Shown here in pieces: positions 1 to 8,976 of a DNA stretch of 13,827 bases (positions within the stretch are counted from its first letter, which is position 1; the number at the start of each line of letters is the position of its first letter). The translations under genes were made by a program, and so were the position numbers. This stretch comes from DATJZH01 sp035499215. Its GTDB lineage: Bacteria > Actinomycetota > Actinomycetes > Streptosporangiales > Streptosporangiaceae. Location: NCBI GenBank assembly GCA_035499215.1, contig DATJZH010000269.1, positions 1 through 13,827 on the forward strand, read 5' to 3'. Below the pieces are notes generated by a model that was not told where the DNA came from, made no database searches, and saw only the letters and a program-made list of their open reading frames with translations.

Positions 1-27
1 CTGCTGTCAGCCGGGCCGCCCGGACGA

Positions 28-53
28 GCCGCGGCGGCTTGCGGTGCCGCGGC
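28..53. terminator. GC-rich hairpin, possible terminator of an off-window gene
   Basis: The octamer GCCGCGGC occurs at 28-35 and again at 46-53. It is self-complementary, so the two copies can form an 8-bp stem with a 10-nt loop. A second small stem, CCGGG/CCCGG, sits just before it at 11-23. There is no T tract, which is common for actinobacterial terminators. The role is inferred from position and structure only. Confidence 0.3.
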
Positions 54-88
54 GAGCGCGGCGGGCATGCGTCGAATGCGGCGAAGTA

Positions 89-100
89 GCTGACGTCAGC
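89..100. promoter_or_regulatory. Perfect 12-bp palindrome, possible operator
   Basis: GCTGACGTCAGC is identical to its reverse complement and lies in non-coding sequence. A palindrome of this length could bind a dimeric regulator. A few are also expected by chance in a window of this size, so this is weak evidence. Confidence 0.25.
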
Positions 101-252
101 GCAGACCCAGGTGACACCCATCCCCCGCTCCCCCGAGCGCAACCCGCCACAACAGCTCGCGGCGGTAATCAATTCCCCTGGCCGATGGTTCCATGTCAGT
201 CCCGCTCAGTCCAGCTCCGCGCTGCCGGGAAAGGCAAGTGTCTTCCTGGTGA

Positions 253-270
253 CGGTTAAGCGCGGTTAAT
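253..270 (+). promoter_or_regulatory. Direct repeat CGGTTAA x2, 10-bp spacing
   Basis: CGGTTAA occurs at 253-259 and 263-269, start-to-start 10 bp, which places both on the same face of the helix. Tandem half-sites at 10-11 bp spacing are typical of OmpR/PhoB-family response-regulator sites. No regulator gene is present in the window, so identity is unknown. The sites lie about 180 bp upstream of the holin-like gene. Confidence 0.25.
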
Positions 271-451
271 GGCCGGTCATTTCGTCCGCCCCGAAGCGGC
301 CAGGGCGGCGGTAGGGTGGCGGGCGGCGCCATGACCCGCTGTCACCCCGCGACGCCCGTTTGCGGCAGGGGAACTGAACCGGTGGTTCGGCCTGGTCACG
401 TTCCCGTGCCGCCAATAGCCGCCGATCTGCGGCTTGTGGCAGAGTATCGGG

Positions 452-859
452 ATGAAGTTCCTGATCCGGGTGCTGATCACGGCGGCCGCCGTCGGCGCCG
501 CGACGGCCCTCGTGCCCGGAATCGAGCTGACCACGGCCAGCACGACATCGCAAATCTGGACGCTGATTGTCGTGGCGCTGATCTTCGGCGTGGCCAATGC
601 CGTGCTGAAGCCGATCATCAAGCTGATCGGCTGCCTCTTCTATATTCTGACCCTCGGGCTGTTCGCCCTGGTGGTGAACGCGCTGCTGTTCTGGCTTACC
701 AGCTGGGCGGCCGGCAAGCTTTCGCTCCCGTTCCACGTCACCGGCTTCTGGGCCGCCTTCTGGGGCGCCATCATCGTGGGTGTCGTCGGCTGGGCGCTCA
801 ACCTGATCTTCGACGATGACCGCCGGGAGCGCCGAGCCGTCCGATCCGCGGCACGCTGA
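452..859 (+). CDS. Phage-holin-4 superfamily small membrane protein
   Basis: This encodes a 135-residue integral membrane protein resembling the Phage_holin_4_2 family (Pfam PF04020), which is widespread on bacterial chromosomes and mostly not part of prophages. Four hydrophobic segments are visible at about residues 3-22, 35-58, 60-84 and 97-120. The NAVLKPIIKLI and TLGLFALVVNALLFWL stretches in the middle are typical of the family. The C-terminus is short, charged and arginine-rich, and presumably cytoplasmic. I chose the ATG at 452 because family members begin with a short basic MKF-type N-terminus running into the first helix; a TTG at 434 would add six residues. Only a weak purine-rich site (GGCAGAG, 438-444) precedes it. 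No endolysin or phage gene is nearby, so a lytic role is unlikely. The true function of these chromosomal proteins is unknown. Confidence 0.85.
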   Translation: MKFLIRVLITAAAVGAATALVPGIELTTASTTSQIWTLIVVALIFGVANAVLKPIIKLIGCLFYILTLGLFALVVNALLFWLTSWAAGKLSLPFHVTGFWAAFWGAIIVGVVGWALNLIFDDDRRERRAVRSAAR

Positions 860-970
860 GGCAGGGCTGGGCTAATTCCGTCGCCATTCTGCGGTTATGG
901 TCGTAGCGAGGCCAGCGACCCGGCGGGGGCGGCGGCGCACGAGGAGAAACGATATGGGGGCGCACCGCTG
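860..970 (+). promoter_or_regulatory. Intergenic region upstream of the trehalose operon
   Basis: This 111-bp gap separates the holin-like gene from treY. TATGGT at 896-901 fits the TANNNT form of a -10 element, but no good -35 hexamer lies at the right distance (TAATTC at 873-878 is the nearest). The operon promoter may therefore be here or upstream of the holin-like gene. The strongest feature is the GAGGAG Shine-Dalgarno sequence at 941-946. Confidence 0.3.
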
Positions 971-973
971 ATG
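941..973 (+). promoter_or_regulatory. Shine-Dalgarno plus 5-codon micro-ORF overlapping the treY start
   Basis: GAGGAG (941-946) is spaced 7 nt from an ATG at 954, which is not in the treY frame. That ATG opens a five-codon frame (Met-Gly-Ala-His-Arg) whose TGA stop, 969-971, overlaps the treY ATG at 971 as TGATG. The strong ribosome-binding site is 24 nt from the treY start, too far for normal initiation. treY may thus be translated by termination-reinitiation after this micro-ORF. The arrangement is seen in the sequence; its function is inferred. An in-frame ATG at 897 would extend the leader to 24 arginine-rich residues but has no ribosome-binding site. Confidence 0.5.
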
Positions 974-3649
974 GCCACGACCCCGAAAACAGAGGGCCGC
1001 CGCCCTCGGGCCGCGACGTACCGCGTCCAGCTGCACGCTGGCTTCACCTTCGACGACGCCGCCGCCGTCACGGGCTATCTTGCTGCCCTCGGCGTCAGCC
1101 ACCTGTACTGCTCGCCGTACCTGCAGGCCGCCCCTGGCAGCACCCACGGCTATGACATCACCGACCACGCACAGCTGAACACCGAGCTCGGCGGCGCGCA
1201 GGCATACCAGCGCCTGGTCGAACGGCTGGCCAGCACCGGCCTTGGCCAGGTGCTCGACATCGTGCCCAACCACATGGCGCTGGCCGGACGGGCCAACGCC
1301 TGGTGGTGGGACGTGCTCGAGAACGGGCCGTCGAGCCGGTACGCCAGCTATTTTGACATCGACTGGGACCCGCCGCAGCGCAAGCTGACCGCCACCGTGC
1401 TGATGCCGATTCTCGGCGACCATTACGGCCGGGTCCTGGAAGAAGGCGAGCTGACTCTGCAACGGGAGGGCGGGTCGTTCACTATCCGCTATTACCGGCA
1501 TGCGGCGCCCGTATCGCCCCGCACGCTCGACGAGCTGCTGAGCCGGGCGGCAGCCAGGGCCGGCTCAGCAGAGCTGGCTGAGCTGGCCACGGCACACGGC
1601 AGCCTCCCGCACGCCCTGCTGACTGACCCGGCAGCCGTCGCCGAGCGGCACCGGGGCAAGGAAGACCTCCGCGGGCGGCTGGCCGGACTGTGCGCGGCCC
1701 GGCCGCAGGTGGCAGCCGCCATCGACGCCGAGGTCGCGGCGCTGAACCGCGACCCCGATTCCCTCGACCAGCTGCTGAGCCGGCAGAACTACCGGCTGGC
1801 TTTCTGGGGCACCGCGGCCGAGGAGATCTCCTACCGGCGGTTCTTCAACATCCAGACGCTCGCGGGGCTGCGGGTGGAAGACGAAGCCGTCTTCGCCGAC
1901 ACCCACCGGCTTATCCTCGGGCTGGTCGCCGACGGGACCATCGACGGGCTGCGGGTCGACCACGTCGACGGCCTCGCCGATCCCGAGGGCTACCTGGTCC
2001 GGCTGCGCGATTGCACCGGGGGCACCTACGTGGTGGTGGAGAAGATTCTCGAGGCCGCCGAGGAACTGCCGGGTGCCTGGCCGGTGGCGGGCACCACCGG
2101 CTACGACTTCCTGAACCGGGTCAACCAGCTGTTCGTGGACTCCGGCAACGCGGCCGCCATCCGCAGCTGCTACGCGCGCGCGACCGGCTGCCGCCAGGAC
2201 TACGCCGAGGTCGTGCACGCCGCCAAGCTGCAGATCATGCGGGAGGAACTCGCCGCCGAGGTGGAGCGGCTCACCGGCGTCCTCGCCGACGTCTGCGAGC
2301 GGCACCGCCGCCAGCGCGACCACACCCGGCGCGAGCTGCGCGACGCGCTGCGCGAGGTGATCGCCGCGTTTCCGGTTTACCGTACCTACGCCGCGCCTGG
2401 CCGCCCGGTCAGCCCGGCCGATCGGGCCCAGGTGGCCGCCGCTGTGGCCGGGGCCAGGAAGCGCCGGCCCGACGTCGACAGCGAGCTCATCGGCTTCATC
2501 GGCGAGCTGCTTGTGCTCGACCATCCCGGCGGGCCCGAAGTTGATTTCGCCGTGCGCTTCGCCCAGGTGAGCGCGCCGGTCATGGCCAAGGGCGTGGAAG
2601 ACACCGCGTTCTACCGCTATCAGCCGCTGGCCTCGCTGAACGAGGTGGGCGGTGATCCCGGCACCTTCGGCACCCCGGTGGCGGACTTCCACGGGGCGAT
2701 GTCGGCGGCGGCGCGGCACTGGCCGAACGCGATGCTCACCCTCTCGACCCATGACACCAAGCGCAGCGCCGACGTGCGGGCCCGCATCAGCCTGCTGTCG
2801 GAACTGCCGCGGCCCTGGAGACGCGCCGTGACCGGCTGGGCGAGGCGCAACAGGCGGCACAAGCAGAACGGGTGGCCCGACCGCAACGCCGAATACCTGC
2901 TCTACCAGACCCTGGTGGGTGCCTGGCCGATCGATTCCGGGCGCGTCCGCGCGTACATGCGCAAGGCCGCCAAGGAAGCCAGGGTGCACACCTCGTGGGT
3001 CGACCCGCAGGCCGGGTATGACGACGCGCTGGCCGCCTTCGTCACCGCTGTGCTGGCCGACGAGGGCTTCGTCGCTGACCTGGAGGCGTTCCTCGCCGAG
3101 CACCGGCTGGTCGAGCTCGGCCGGGTCAGCTCGCTGGCCCAGACCGCGCTGCTGCTGACCTGCCCGGGCGTGCCCGACCTGTACCAGGGCACCGAAGTGT
3201 GGGACCTGTCGCTGGTCGACCCCGACAATCGCCGCCCGGTCGACTACGCGGCCCGGCGCACGCTCCTCGATGCCGTGGCCGGCGCCGGGCCTGACGCGGC
3301 ACTGGCCCGCGCTGACGAAGGCGGGCCCAAGCTGTGGCTGATCCACCGGCTGCTGGCGCACCGGCGCGGCAGCCCCGGCGTCTACGGCCCTGATTCCGGC
3401 TATCAGCCGCTGTGCGTCACCGGCCCGCGGGCCGACCGCGCGGTGGCCTTCGCCCGCACCGGGGGGCTCGTCGTCGTCGTGCCCCGGCTGGTCAGCGGGC
3501 TCGCAGCGGGCTGGGGGGGCACCACCGTCGCGCTGCCAGGCGGCGCATGGACCAGCGTGCTCACCGGCGAGGCGGCGGCGGGCGGCGACGCCCGCCTGGA
3601 CGGCCTGCTCGAGCGGTTTCCTGTCGCGATCCTGGGCAGGGAGAGCTGA
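971..3649 (+). CDS. treY: Maltooligosyl trehalose synthase (GH13)
   Basis: TreY converts the reducing-end alpha-1,4 bond of maltooligosaccharides into an alpha,alpha-1,1 bond, giving maltooligosyl trehalose in the cytoplasm. All diagnostic GH13 TreY regions are present. The YRVQLHAGFTFDDAA start is at about residues 17-31, followed by the SPYL/THGYDI segment. DIVPNHMA is near residue 96. GLRVDHVDGL carries the nucleophile D330, VVVEKIL the acid/base E357, and STHDTKRSADVRAR holds H594/D595. The C-terminal VPDLYQGTE and DPDNRRPVD motifs are also intact. At 892 residues it is a long-form TreY, compared with about 765-810 for the mycobacterial, Arthrobacter and Corynebacterium enzymes. The start ATG overlaps the stop of an upstream micro-ORF. 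The stop TGA overlaps the treZ ATG as TGATG, indicating translational coupling. Confidence 0.97.
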   Translation: MATTPKTEGRRPRAATYRVQLHAGFTFDDAAAVTGYLAALGVSHLYCSPYLQAAPGSTHGYDITDHAQLNTELGGAQAYQRLVERLASTGLGQVLDIVPNHMALAGRANAWWWDVLENGPSSRYASYFDIDWDPPQRKLTATVLMPILGDHYGRVLEEGELTLQREGGSFTIRYYRHAAPVSPRTLDELLSRAAARAGSAELAELATAHGSLPHALLTDPAAVAERHRGKEDLRGRLAGLCAARPQVAAAIDAEVAALNRDPDSLDQLLSRQNYRLAFWGTAAEEISYRRFFNIQTLAGLRVEDEAVFADTHRLILGLVADGTIDGLRVDHVDGLADPEGYLVRLRDCTGGTYVVVEKILEAAEELPGAWPVAGTTGYDFLNRVNQLFVDSGNAAAIRSCYARATGCRQDYAEVVHAAKLQIMREELAAEVERLTGVLADVCERHRRQRDHTRRELRDALREVIAAFPVYRTYAAPGRPVSPADRAQVAAAVAGARKRRPDVDSELIGFIGELLVLDHPGGPEVDFAVRFAQVSAPVMAKGVEDTAFYRYQPLASLNEVGGDPGTFGTPVADFHGAMSAAARHWPNAMLTLSTHDTKRSADVRARISLLSELPRPWRRAVTGWARRNRRHKQNGWPDRNAEYLLYQTLVGAWPIDSGRVRAYMRKAAKEARVHTSWVDPQAGYDDALAAFVTAVLADEGFVADLEAFLAEHRLVELGRVSSLAQTALLLTCPGVPDLYQGTEVWDLSLVDPDNRRPVDYAARRTLLDAVAGAGPDAALARADEGGPKLWLIHRLLAHRRGSPGVYGPDSGYQPLCVTGPRADRAVAFARTGGLVVVVPRLVSGLAAGWGGTTVALPGGAWTSVLTGEAAAGGDARLDGLLERFPVAILGRES

Positions 3650-5435
3650 TGCACGAGTTCAGGGTGTGGGCCCCGCGCCCGCAGCGGGTCGAGGTCGTCC
3701 TCGGCGGGCACAGGGCGTCCGGCGGGCACAGGGCGCAGATGCGGCCGGCGGCGGGCGGCTGGTGGACGTGCCCGGTGGCCGGGGCGGGCCCCGGCACCGA
3801 TTACGCCTTCAGCCTCGACGGCGGCCCGCCGCGTCCCGACCCGCGCTCGGCCTGCCAGCCGCAGGGCGCCCACGGCCCGTCCCGGCTGGTCGACGCGTCG
3901 GCGTTCGCCTGGACCGACGGCGGCTGGCGGGGGCTGCCGCTGGCCGGCTCGGTCCTCTACGAGTGCCATATCGGCACCTTCTCCGCCCGGGGCACTTTCG
4001 ACGGGGCGATCGAGCATCTAGGGCACCTGGTCGACCTCGGCGTCGACGCCATCGAGCTGCTTCCGGTCGCCGAGTACTCCGGGCGGCGGGGCTGGGGCTA
4101 CGACGGCGTCGACCTGTTCGCCCCGCACCACGCCTACGGCGGGCCGGGCGGGCTCAGGAGGCTGGTGGACGCCGCGCACTCGCGCGGCCTGGGCGTCGTG
4201 CTTGATGTCGTCTACAACCATCTCGGGCCGACCGGGAACTACCTGCGGGAGTTCGGTCCCTACTTCTCGCCTCGGCACCAGACCAACTGGGGCGATGCCG
4301 TCAACTTCGACGGCCCCGGCAGCGACGAGGTGCGGCGCTTCGTCGTCGACAACGCGCTGGCGTGGCTGCGCGACTATCACGTCGACGGGCTGCGCATCGA
4401 TGCCGTGCACGCGATCGTCGACGGCTCGGCCACCCACATTCTCGAGGCGCTCGCGGTCGAGGTGGACGCACTGGCCGCGCAGGTGCACCGTCCGCTGTTC
4501 CTCATCGCCGAAAGCGACCTCAATGACCCGCGTTTCGTCCGCAGCCGCGAGGCCGGCGGGTACGGCCTGGCGGCGTCCTGGGCCGACGAATGGCATCACG
4601 CCCTGCACGCCGCCCTGACGGGGGACGTGAGCGGTTACTACGAGGACTTCGGCTCGCTGGAACTGCTGGCCAAGGCGCTGCGCCAGGCGTGGGTGCATGA
4701 CGGCAGCTACTCCCCGCACCGCCGGCGTGTGCACGGCCGGCCGCCGACCGGGCTGACCGGCAGCCAGTTCGTCGTCTGCACGCAGAACCACGACCAGGTC
4801 GGCAACCGGGCGGCCGGGGAGCGCACCAGCGCACTGATGAGCTGCGGGCGGCTCCGGGTGGCCGCCGCGCTGCTGCTCACCGGGCCGTTCGTGCCGCTGC
4901 TGTTCCAGGGCGAGGAGTGGGGGGCAACGACGCCGTGGCAGTACTTCACCGACCACGCCGATCCCGAGCTCGGCCAGGCAGTCAGCGCCGGACGCCGGCA
5001 GGAGTTCGCCGCCTTCGGCTGGGCCCCTGGCGAGGTGCCCGATCCGCAGCAGCCGGCGACCTTCGAGCGGTCCAGGCTCGACTGGACCGAGCCAGCGAAG
5101 AACGGGCACGCCGACCTCCTGGCCTGGTACCGGGAGCTAATCGCGCTGCGCCGGCGCCATCCGGCGCTCGGCGACCCGCGCCTGGACCGCGTCGCGACCG
5201 AATACGATGAGATCGTCGGCTGGCTCATCTTCCGCCGCGGACCCATTGCCGTGGCCGCGAACCTCGGCAGCCAGACCTGGATCTGGCCGACCGACCCGTC
5301 GACGACGCTGCTCGCCGCGTCCGATCCGCGGATCGAGCGAGTCCAGCAGGGCCTGACCCTTCCGCCCGACAGCGTCGCCATCCTGGCTGAGCCAGCCGCT
5401 GCCCCGAGCCAGGCTGAGAAAGGATTCCAGCACAG

Positions 5436-5439
<4 letters not shown>
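3649..5439 (+). CDS. treZ: Malto-oligosyltrehalose trehalohydrolase (GH13)
   Basis: TreZ hydrolyses the alpha-1,4 bond next to the trehalose unit of maltooligosyl trehalose, releasing free trehalose. The protein has 596 residues, normal for the family. An N-terminal E-set/CBM48 domain (about 1-95, beginning MHEFRVWAPRPQRVEVV) precedes the GH13 barrel. The family motif YECHIGTFSARGTF is followed by ELLPVAEYSGRRGWGYDGVDLFAPHHAYGG, DVVYNHLGPTGNY, the nucleophile D251 in GLRIDAVHA, the acid/base E288 in LIAESDLND, and H381/D382 in TQNHDQVGNR. The frame is open upstream to 3412, but the ATG at 3649 is clearly the start. It overlaps the treY stop, has AGGGAG five bases upstream, and begins exactly at the conserved N-terminus. 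An in-frame 18-bp duplication near the N-terminus repeats the residues GGHRA. Confidence 0.97.
3702..3735 (+). repeat. In-frame 18-bp tandem duplication inside treZ
   Basis: The 16-mer CGGCGGGCACAGGGCG occurs at 3702-3717 and 3720-3735, start-to-start 18 bp. It encodes consecutive GGHRAS and GGHRAQ hexapeptides in the N-terminal E-set domain. Because the period is a multiple of three the frame is kept. It most likely arose by replication slippage in a surface loop. Confidence 0.8.
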
Positions 5440-7547
<2,108 letters not shown>

Positions 7548-7677
7548 CCGAGCCCGAACTTCCCGCCTGGCCGGGCGGGCCCGGCAGGGCCGGCCCGGCA
7601 GGGACCGGCCTCGCCGTGACGGGCCTGGCAGGGACCCGGCCTCGCCGGGGCCGGCCAGCCTGGCAGCAGTCCCATCA
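7548..7677. terminator. Convergent intergenic region with repeats and hairpins (bidirectional terminator)
   Basis: treX (plus) and the GT28 gene (minus) converge on this 130-bp, very GC-rich gap. GGCAGGGACCGGCCTCGCCG at 7597-7616 recurs with one added C at 7627-7647, and a shorter GGCAGGGC copy starts at 7583. The second copy forms a perfect CCCGGC-CTC-GCCGGG hairpin (7635-7649); the first keeps only a CGGC/GCCG version. GCCGGGC/GCCCGGC (7570-7585) and the palindrome GGGCCGGCCC (7587-7596) add further structure. There is no T tract. A terminator acting on both transcripts is the simplest reading. Confidence 0.6.
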
Positions 7678-8976
7678 TCATCGCATCGGGCCGACCGTCA
7701 GGCCTGCTACCAAGGCGGCGATGTCCGCGGCTGCCTCAGGCCGGCTGAGCCGGGCTGAGGCAGCCCGCATCGCGGCAATGGCAGCGGGGTCCCGGCGAAG
7801 CCAGGCGATCTCGCTGACCAACTGCCGCACCCGCGGCGCATGACGGCCGGCCCCGGCGGCGACCACGAATTCGGCGTTGCCTTCTTCCTGGCCAGGCACG
7901 TGCGAGGTGAGCACGAGCGGGGCACCGCAGCAGGTCGCCTCGGCAATCGTGCCGGGACCTGCCTTGGTGACAACCACGTCGGCGCAGCGCAGCCACTCCG
8001 CCATGTTGTCGACGAATCCTTTCACCGCCAGGCGGCCGCCGGCCCTGGCCGCCAGGCGGGTCAGCCTGCGCTGCAGGCGGCGGTTGCGGCCGCAGATGAC
8101 GACCACGGCGACATCATCGAACCGCCTGACGATCGCGGCCGTACGCCGGTAGATGCGGCCCGAGCCCTCGGCCCCGCCAGTCAGCACGACGAGAAACCTG
8201 CGCCTGCTCAGGCCCAGCGACTGGCGCAGCGCCCGGCGTTCGCGGGCCCGCAGCGGGCCGCGCAGGAACTCCGGGGTGACGGGCAGCCCGATCTCCACGT
8301 ACCGGCCAGGCGCGGCGGCACTGCGGTCGCGGTCCCCGCTCGCCGCGGCCAGCGGCACGACGATCCGGTCTACTTCCGCGCAGTGCCAGGTCCGGTGAGT
8401 GGTGGCCAGGTCGGTGACCACGGTAACGACGGGCGGCCGGTCCGCGCCGTCGTCCGCGGCACCGACCGCCGCGCCGTCGCCCAGGGCGCTGACCGCCGCG
8501 CCGCCGGTCAGCGGGTGGAAGGACACGATAGCCGCGGGCTGATGGGCGGCCACGGCAGCGGCAACCGGGCGGGCGACGATGGGGGACACCGTGCGGCGCA
8601 GCCACCTCATGGCGGGCCGGGTCTGGAAGCCGTAGTAGATGGCCCCCCATATCCACGGCGTCAGCCGGATCGACGGGCCGTAGAGCCCGGTGATCCACCG
8701 CAGCGGAGCGAAGGCGTCCGGGCCGCCCAGCGGATCACACAGGACCGGGGCGAACCGGCCGGGATAGGCCAGCTCCAGCGCCTGGCTTACCGCCAGGGCC
8801 GCGCTCCGGTGCCCTCCGCCGGTGTCGGCGATGAGAAAGAGCAACGGCACCGGCGCGGGGGCAAGCACGGTGCTGGCGGCAGCAGCCCGCGTCGCATTGT
8901 CGAATGCACCCCAGCTGGCGGAGCGCCGGAGCCCCGCTTGTTCTCCTGGCGACGCCGTCTCCGCGGCGGTTGTCAC
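7678..8976 (-). CDS. MGDG-synthase/UgtP-like GT28 glycosyltransferase
   Basis: The product (432 residues) is a retaining-fold GT-B enzyme of the MGDG synthase/UgtP/MurG group, which transfers sugars from nucleotide donors to lipid acceptors at the membrane. The N-terminal half has LLFLIADTGGGHRSAAL (motif DTGGGH at about 51-56), typical of the MGDG_synth domain (PF06925). The C-terminal half has the GT28 donor site, DVVVTKAGPGTIAEATCCGAP followed by GQEEGN (about 335-365). I chose the GTG at 8976: GGAGG lies five bases upstream and the GTG overlaps the preceding GT4 stop as GTGA. An ATG at 9027 would add 17 residues but has no ribosome-binding site. A low-complexity Gly/Ala/Asp loop interrupts the N-terminal domain. 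The acceptor could be diacylglycerol or a monoglycosyl lipid, but this is inferred from family only. Confidence 0.85.
   Translation of the reverse strand: MTTAAETASPGEQAGLRRSASWGAFDNATRAAAASTVLAPAPVPLLFLIADTGGGHRSAALAVSQALELAYPGRFAPVLCDPLGGPDAFAPLRWITGLYGPSIRLTPWIWGAIYYGFQTRPAMRWLRRTVSPIVARPVAAAVAAHQPAAIVSFHPLTGGAAVSALGDGAAVGAADDGADRPPVVTVVTDLATTHRTWHCAEVDRIVVPLAAASGDRDRSAAAPGRYVEIGLPVTPEFLRGPLRARERRALRQSLGLSRRRFLVVLTGGAEGSGRIYRRTAAIVRRFDDVAVVVICGRNRRLQRRLTRLAARAGGRLAVKGFVDNMAEWLRCADVVVTKAGPGTIAEATCCGAPLVLTSHVPGQEEGNAEFVVAAGAGRHAPRVRQLVSEIAWLRRDPAAIAAMRAASARLSRPEAAADIAALVAGLTVGPMR
7730..7764. repeat. Long imperfect hairpin inside the 3' end of the GT28 gene
   Basis: GCTGCCTCA (7730-7738) pairs perfectly with TGAGGCAGC (7756-7764). 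Within the loop, CCGGC-TGA-GCCGG (7741-7753) continues the stem with only one mismatch. It lies about 185 bp downstream of the treX stop and could stop plus-strand readthrough, but it is also coding sequence on the minus strand. Confidence 0.5.

Larger units (their letters stand above)
1..451. other. Left-edge region without a convincing gene
   Basis: No reading frame here looks like a recognised protein. One plus-strand frame is open from base 2 to a stop at 257-259, but its translation has no domain I know, no ribosome-binding site and no conserved motif. I cannot exclude that the first bases hold the tail of a gene truncated by the window edge. The stretch contains a GC-rich hairpin (28-53), a 12-bp palindrome (89-100) and two CGGTTAA copies (253-269), each listed separately. 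A promoter for the holin-like gene should lie here, but I see no convincing -35/-10 pair. Confidence 0.5.

Noticed and set aside
44..259. 71-codon plus-strand frame near the left edge
   Set aside because: GTG start without a ribosome-binding site and no recognisable motif. The frame is open to the window edge, so a truncated gene cannot be fully excluded, but nothing supports one.
452..859. Prophage remnant suggested by the holin-like gene
   Set aside because: No integrase, lysin, structural or attachment-site sequence is visible nearby, and this holin superfamily is widespread on chromosomes.
1565..3361. 598-codon open frame antisense to treY
   Set aside because: It is a codon-bias shadow of treY. 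Its translation is Gly/Val/Arg-rich without domains, and treY on the other strand has every catalytic motif.
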